A DNA stretch of 64,000 nt from Stigmatella aurantiaca (GTDB taxonomy: Bacteria; Myxococcota; Myxococcia; Myxococcales; Myxococcaceae), in the NCBI RefSeq assembly GCF_900109545.1, contig NZ_FOAP01000017.1, positions 1-64,000 on the forward strand. Direction: 5' to 3'. The number at the start of each line of letters is the position of its first letter. The first letter of the stretch is position 1. The notes under the pieces are model-generated. The model had not been told where the DNA came from and did not search any database. It worked only from the letters and a program-made list of their open reading frames with translations. This document shows, piece after piece, positions 60,101 through 64,000 of the stretch. The translations under genes and the position numbers were made by a program.

Positions 60101-62104
60101 TTAGTGGGTCTGGTCGTAAAGCTTTTCAACGAGCTCCAGCAGGCGCTGCTTGTCCTTGGCCGGCATCTCCCGGTCCGCGGGCATCCGGAAGCCGAGGATC
60201 TTCTGCTGCGTGGGATTGGGGGCCACGCGGTCGAGGATGGGGCTGCTCTGATCCGCGACCATGTCCTTGCTGTAGAGGTCGAAGCGGATGGCGCCGTGGC
60301 AGCGGTAGCAATACTTGTTCATCAGCCCCAGCAGCTCCCGGTCCTCGGCGTTGGTGGTCCAGTTCAGGGGGCCAGTGGTGGGCTTGCGGTCCTTCTTGAG
60401 CGGGTGGCCGGTGTTGAAGAAGGAGATGGAGCGCTTGACGAGGTCCGGCTCCGGCGCGGCCGACGTCTTGTGCAGCTCCAGCCACTTCTGGGTGGCGGTC
60501 AGGTGGAAGGCGCCCGGGTTCGTCCGCTGCTGCGTGGTGGCGATCTCCTGGTTCAGCCGGCGCAGGATGTTGAAGGCCGCCACGTACTGCGGGCTCTTCG
60601 GATCCTTGCCCGCGTCGAAGAGCGGTGCGGGGGCATCGGGCTTGGCCAGGGCGGGGAAGTCTCCGTCCGTGAGCCGGTCCATCCAGTGGTCCGTGTCCAG
60701 GTGGTTGAGCACGGCATTGCCACGCAGCGCGCCATGGCAGGTGTCACACCCGTTGGGGACGAAGTAGGGGGCCTGGCCGTTGCCGGGCAGGGCGCCCGCA
60801 TCGAAGAAGGCGTCGAGCTGGTAGGAGAGCTTGGAGCCATTCTCCGTGGCGCCGAAGTCCAGCCAGTAGATGCTGTTGAGCGTCAGCTCCTTGCAGGTGG
60901 GGTTGGAGGCCGGGCAATGGGTGACGAGCGCCACCTGCGTGTTGACGGAGCCGTTCTTCTTCGAGGCCGGCACGGTGACCGTCACGTCTCCCCAGGGGGA
61001 GGGCTTCACCTCCTGGGTGGGGGTGAGGCTGCCGCCAAAGGGGCTGTGGGTGGGCGGCTTCGTGAAGTGGTTGAAGAGGATCCACGCGCTCTCCACGAAG
61101 TGCTTCTGTGCCTCGGAGCCGGGGCGGGCGTTGATGCGCACCAGCCGGCGCCAGCCAATCTCCCGCTGCTCGGGCGCCACGGCGTAGTTGACGATCTTCG
61201 GTGCGAAGAAGCGGGAGACGAGAAGCTCCCCGGGGCGCAGGGCGGGGGCGGGGACAGGGGCGGGGGTGCGCGTGACGACGGTCCACTGGGCGGTGACATC
61301 GGTCTGCGGTTGGGTGGCGTTGACCGTGACCGTGTCGGGCACGGTGGTGTCGGAGGAGCACTGCCGGCACCGGTTCAGGTACTTGCCCGTGTCGGCCTTG
61401 AGGGCGAGCTTGCCGTTGGGCAGCCGCTCCGGGGTGAACCGGGCAAAAGCGGCGGAGGGGTCCGTCGCATGGACCGTGGCGAAGTCCGGGACGCGGCCCC
61501 CGATGATGCAGTTGTTGCACCGGGCCACGAACTTGCCCGTGTCCGCCTTGAGGGCGATCTGCCCGTTGCCGGCGTCCACCACCTCGAACTGGCCGTAGGG
61601 CGCGGTGTCCGCGTTGTTGATGTGGGTGGTGATGCTATCCGGGGCGCCATTGTTCACGCTGCGCTGGCAATTGTTGCAGCGGGCGAAGAAGAAGCCGGTA
61701 TCCGCCAGGAGCGACACCTTGCTCCCGGGAGCCAGGGGCAGCGGGGCGGTGACGGGCTTCTGCACAGGAGCCGCCATCAACGCCTCGGGCGTGGCGAACT
61801 CAAGCTCGTCGGGGGTGAGGGCGGGATACCCGAGATAGTTCAGGAGCACCTTCACGGTGGCCTGCGTCTCGATGGTTGCCGGTGTGAGGAAACCCAGCTT
61901 CCCGGCGAGCTCCTTGTAGTACTTGGAGGCCTCCTCCGGGCTGCCGTTGTTGAGGGCGCTCGGCTTGGGGGCTGGCGCGGCGGGTGGGGTGGGGGCTGGG
62001 CTCTGGGCGAAACCTGGCTGGGCTTGCAGCACCGCCAGCAAGGCGCCGAAAGCGAGAAAGGGCGTTCGACGGGGACGTAACGGTGAGGATGGGAAGGGTT
62101 TCAT
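60101..62104 (-). CDS. Secreted c-type cytochrome with CxxC beta-trefoil
   Basis: A 667-aa exported protein (signal peptide ending GFAQ, residues 31-34). After a Pro-rich linker, residues about 125-275 form one beta-trefoil of three CxxC repeats (C143/C146, C196/C199, C246/C249), closely like the separate trefoil protein. The C-terminal part has two heme-attachment motifs, CDTCH (453-457) and CYRCH (599-603), with FRMP near 640 offering a methionine ligand. It probably accepts or carries electrons outside the inner membrane. Its operon partner, 17 bp downstream, is the LodA-like oxidase. A link between the two reactions is inferred. Start 62104 is chosen for the signal peptide. Confidence 0.78.
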   Translation of the reverse strand: MKPFPSSPLRPRRTPFLAFGALLAVLQAQPGFAQSPAPTPPAAPAPKPSALNNGSPEEASKYYKELAGKLGFLTPATIETQATVKVLLNYLGYPALTPDELEFATPEALMAAPVQKPVTAPLPLAPGSKVSLLADTGFFFARCNNCQRSVNNGAPDSITTHINNADTAPYGQFEVVDAGNGQIALKADTGKFVARCNNCIIGGRVPDFATVHATDPSAAFARFTPERLPNGKLALKADTGKYLNRCRQCSSDTTVPDTVTVNATQPQTDVTAQWTVVTRTPAPVPAPALRPGELLVSRFFAPKIVNYAVAPEQREIGWRRLVRINARPGSEAQKHFVESAWILFNHFTKPPTHSPFGGSLTPTQEVKPSPWGDVTVTVPASKKNGSVNTQVALVTHCPASNPTCKELTLNSIYWLDFGATENGSKLSYQLDAFFDAGALPGNGQAPYFVPNGCDTCHGALRGNAVLNHLDTDHWMDRLTDGDFPALAKPDAPAPLFDAGKDPKSPQYVAAFNILRRLNQEIATTQQRTNPGAFHLTATQKWLELHKTSAAPEPDLVKRSISFFNTGHPLKKDRKPTTGPLNWTTNAEDRELLGLMNKYCYRCHGAIRFDLYSKDMVADQSSPILDRVAPNPTQQKILGFRMPADREMPAKDKQRLLELVEKLYDQTH

Positions 62105-62211
62105 CAGGGTTCCGGGTGGTTGCAACCCCTGACTCAGCAACGGCCGTGCCGATGTTTGGCCAAGCGCTGCGCGAGGACGGAGCCCGGAGCGTGCGTGTCC
62201 AAGGGCACCGC

Positions 62212-62239
62212 TGACATGTCAACGGGCCGCTTTGACATG
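62212..62239. promoter_or_regulatory. Direct-repeat motif B, TGACATGTCAA-N10-TGACATG
   Basis: TGACATGTCAA at 62212-62222 and TGACATG at 62233-62239, again 21 bp apart. TGACATGTCA is a perfect palindrome. It lies 108 bp upstream of the cytochrome-LodA operon (minus) and 30 bp before the plus-strand ATG 62270. It matches motif A in 17 of 18 fixed positions if C/T is counted as one class, with the same orientation on the plus strand. Confidence 0.55.
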
Positions 62240-62412
62240 GCGGAGCGGGGGCGAGGTAGAACGCCCGTCATGAAGCCCAAGTCACCGAAGCCCAAGCCGC
62301 CGAGGGCCCCGCGAAGTGGAACGCGCCCAGCTTTCTCACCCAGGAGCACTTCGCCACCCTCAAGCTGCACCCACCGAAGGCCGTCCAGGTCGTCTTCCAC
62401 ACGGGGGCCAAG

Positions 62413-63132
62413 GTGAAGGCCGATGCCAGGCCCCTGAAAATCGACGATCCCTCCGGCCTGCTGAAGTGGGCTGCCCCGGACCGGGCCGTGGCCACCTTCG
62501 CCAGCATGAAAGACATCAAGGCGCACAAGGTGGCCCTGGTGGGCCTCGTCCGGCAATGGCTGGCGCAAACCAGTCCCGCCCAGGACGCCACGCCCTCGAA
62601 CTTCGAGGAGCTCTGGTCCACGGACCGGCAGGTGCAGCACCGGGCGTTCGTGGACGTGATGCAGGCCACGGCGCAGCCCGTGGACTGGGCCTATGACGTC
62701 TGGGAGGAGCTGCTCCAGAACCTGACCCACGAGGACAACCACCACCGCGCCATCGCCGCCCAGGTGCTGTGCAATCTGGCCAAGAGCGACCCGAAGAAGC
62801 GGATGCTCAAGGGCTTCGATGCGCTGTTCGCGGTGACGCGGGACGAGCGCTTCGTCACGGCCCGGCATTGCCTCCAGTCGCTGTGGAAGGTGGGCGCGGC
62901 GGGCCCCGCGCAGCGCAAGCGCCTCCTCGCTGCGCTGGAGCGCCGGTTCGAGGAATGCGCCCCGGAAAAGAACTGCACGCTGATCCGCTATGACATCTCC
63001 CAGAGCCTGCGCGACGTGTATGACGCCACCCAGGAGCCCGGCGTCCGGGAGCTGGCCCTGCGGCTCATCGAGACCGAGGAGGACCTCAAGTACCGCAAGA
63101 AGTACGGTACCGTCTGGAAGAAGACGGGATGA
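62413..63132 (+). CDS. HEAT-like protein, apparent 5' frameshift
   Basis: The open frame from GTG 62413 codes for 239 aa, helical and HEAT-like (YDVWEELLQNLTHEDNHHRAIAAQVLCNLA; GVRELALRLIETEEDL). The same frame reads back to 62299 as clear coding sequence (KWNAPSFLTQEHFATLKLHPP) but has no start codon before a stop at 62257. The natural start, ATG 62270 (MKPKSPKPKPP), is in another frame. One base missing near 62298-62301 would join them. Either the gene is a pseudogene, it undergoes frameshifting, or there is a sequence error. Function unknown. Confidence 0.6.
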   Translation: MKADARPLKIDDPSGLLKWAAPDRAVATFASMKDIKAHKVALVGLVRQWLAQTSPAQDATPSNFEELWSTDRQVQHRAFVDVMQATAQPVDWAYDVWEELLQNLTHEDNHHRAIAAQVLCNLAKSDPKKRMLKGFDALFAVTRDERFVTARHCLQSLWKVGAAGPAQRKRLLAALERRFEECAPEKNCTLIRYDISQSLRDVYDATQEPGVRELALRLIETEEDLKYRKKYGTVWKKTG

Positions 63133-63150
63133 GAGGGTTGAGAGAACGAT

Positions 63151-64000
63151 ATGGTGATTCGAAGCATCGGAAGCCGCGTGCTGCGTGCGGGGCGGTGGAG
63201 CGTGTTGGTGGGGATGGTGTTGATGGGCTGTTCCTCCGAGGAGTCCAAGCCTCCTGAGGTGGAGAACCCGGAACCCACCCTGCCCGAGGGGTGTACGGAA
63301 ATCACGCTGGGGACGCTGGTCAATGGCATTCAAATCTCTCCGGTGAAGTACGGGGGCCAGCCGACCTTTCAGGGAACGTTTGGCGCGTTTGGGGACCCGG
63401 CGGTGGCGGACACCGCCTTCATCCGGTTGGATGCGAACACGGTGCCGGGCGCGTATGACCTGGCCACGGGGGGCTCCAACCTCTTCACGTGTGAGCAGTG
63501 TGTGTATGGCTATCAGGACGCGGGCGCGGGGCAGAAGCTGTTCGTCGCGGTCTCGGGCTCGCTGACCGTGGTGAACCAGGTGTCGCTGGAGCAGGTGCAG
63601 GGCGTCATTGAGAACGTGACGCTGCGCGAGTCGGTGAACGCGGCGCCGCTCAGCGCGCCGTACCGGGGCAGCGCGGTGGTGGACGGGGGAGAGTGCAAGT
63701 GGATCCGCCGCGCGGAGTGGAGCACGGTGCGCCCGGGTGGGTGTGATCCCCGCCAGGGCTCGCCCACCGCGAACTTGCCTGGGCAGACGTGCGTGGCGGT
63801 GAGCTACGCGGCAAACGACGGCACGCTGGAGAACTCGCAGGGCACCAAGACCCAGGGCGAGGCCTGCACCTCCACGCCGCCCGCGAGCGCCGAGGGGCTG
63901 GCCACGACGGACTGTGCGCAGGGCTATGCGTGCTCGAAGCGGTTCACGGCCGAGGGCCAGTGCCTGAAGGTGTGCGATCCGCTGGCCGCGGTGCCCGGGT
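63151..64000 (+). CDS. Lipoprotein, partial (runs off the window)
   Basis: An open frame from ATG 63151 to the window end without a stop (283 codons seen). It has a signal peptide and lipobox VLMGC. The mature part carries paired cysteines (LFTCEQCVYGYQD; CTSTPP; TTDCAQGYACSKRF; GQCLKVCDPL), which fits an extracellular Cys-rich myxobacterial lipoprotein. The first half is beta-rich (LGTLVNGIQISPVKYGG, GGSNLF). No catalytic motif is recognised in the visible part. Confidence 0.7.
   Translation, partial: MVIRSIGSRVLRAGRWSVLVGMVLMGCSSEESKPPEVENPEPTLPEGCTEITLGTLVNGIQISPVKYGGQPTFQGTFGAFGDPAVADTAFIRLDANTVPGAYDLATGGSNLFTCEQCVYGYQDAGAGQKLFVAVSGSLTVVNQVSLEQVQGVIENVTLRESVNAAPLSAPYRGSAVVDGGECKWIRRAEWSTVRPGGCDPRQGSPTANLPGQTCVAVSYAANDGTLENSQGTKTQGEACTSTPPASAEGLATTDCAQGYACSKRFTAEGQCLKVCDPLAAVPG

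Noticed and set aside
58260-62080. Two plus-strand frames of over 600 codons opposite the LodA-like and cytochrome genes
   Set aside because: No domains, highly biased composition, and the minus-strand proteins have catalytic and heme motifs.

Overview
The window looks like a chromosome segment from a fruiting myxobacterium of the Cystobacterineae (Myxococcus/Stigmatella/Cystobacter type). Pointers are the very GC-rich third codon positions, several eukaryotic-type Ser/Thr kinases, an FHA sigma-54 activator, many lipoproteins, families largely restricted to Myxococcales (TIGR02269 lipoprotein, double-CXXCG protein, DUSAM/DUF2379, DUF2378), and a recognisable pomY-pomZ-pomX division-site locus. 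No CRISPR array, rRNA or complete tRNA gene was seen.

Region 1 (1-11.2 kb) is accessory DNA. Three plus-strand genes of visibly lower GC encode, in order, a nuclease-STAND NTPase with a long helical C-terminus, an HsdR-N-like nuclease with a Cys/His-rich tail (start codon overlapping the previous stop), and a third PD-(D/E)xK-type protein. Together they look like an undescribed antiviral defence island. Next is a two-gene cassette, a SitA/TIGR02269-type toxin lipoprotein and a double-CXXCG candidate immunity protein, bracketed by two 25-bp direct copies of a tRNA 3' end. A chimeric IS66 transposase remnant follows.

Region 2 (11.3-30.8 kb) is mostly core-like: a secreted-lipase-type hydrolase, a TPR Ser/Thr kinase divergent from a FixL/FixJ-like two-component pair, the pomYZX operon, a DUF2378 protein, two ferritin-like proteins with a TspO homologue, a multi-PAS histidine kinase, an endonuclease/exonuclease/phosphatase-fold enzyme, and a MoxR ATPase/VWA pair.

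Region 3 (31-52.8 kb) is rich in surface proteins and signalling: two tandem paralogous Ig-like/LamG-like lipoproteins, a PEGA kinase, a GH10 xylanase divergent from an FHA/degenerate-GGDEF/sigma-54 activator with a repeated dyad between them, another kinase, a DUSAM protein, small lipoproteins, a sirtuin, membrane proteins, beta-propeller-like secreted proteins, an MFS transporter and an LpxR-type lipid A deacylase.

Region 4 (52.8-64 kb) is a secretion/oxidation cluster. It holds a golvesin-domain protein behind a hairpin that can mask its ribosome binding site, a secreted protein made of two CxxC-bearing beta-trefoils, a LodB-like flavoprotein, a LodA-like cysteine-tryptophylquinone oxidase ending in a beta-trefoil, and a secreted two-heme-motif cytochrome carrying the same CxxC trefoil. 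The two divergent promoter regions of this cluster share a 28-bp TGACAYGTCAA-N10-TGACAYG motif, suggesting co-regulation. The window ends inside a lipoprotein gene.

Most convincing candidates for something new: the three-nuclease defence island, the toxin/immunity cassette between tRNA-end repeats, and the trefoil-linked quinone-oxidase/cytochrome cluster.
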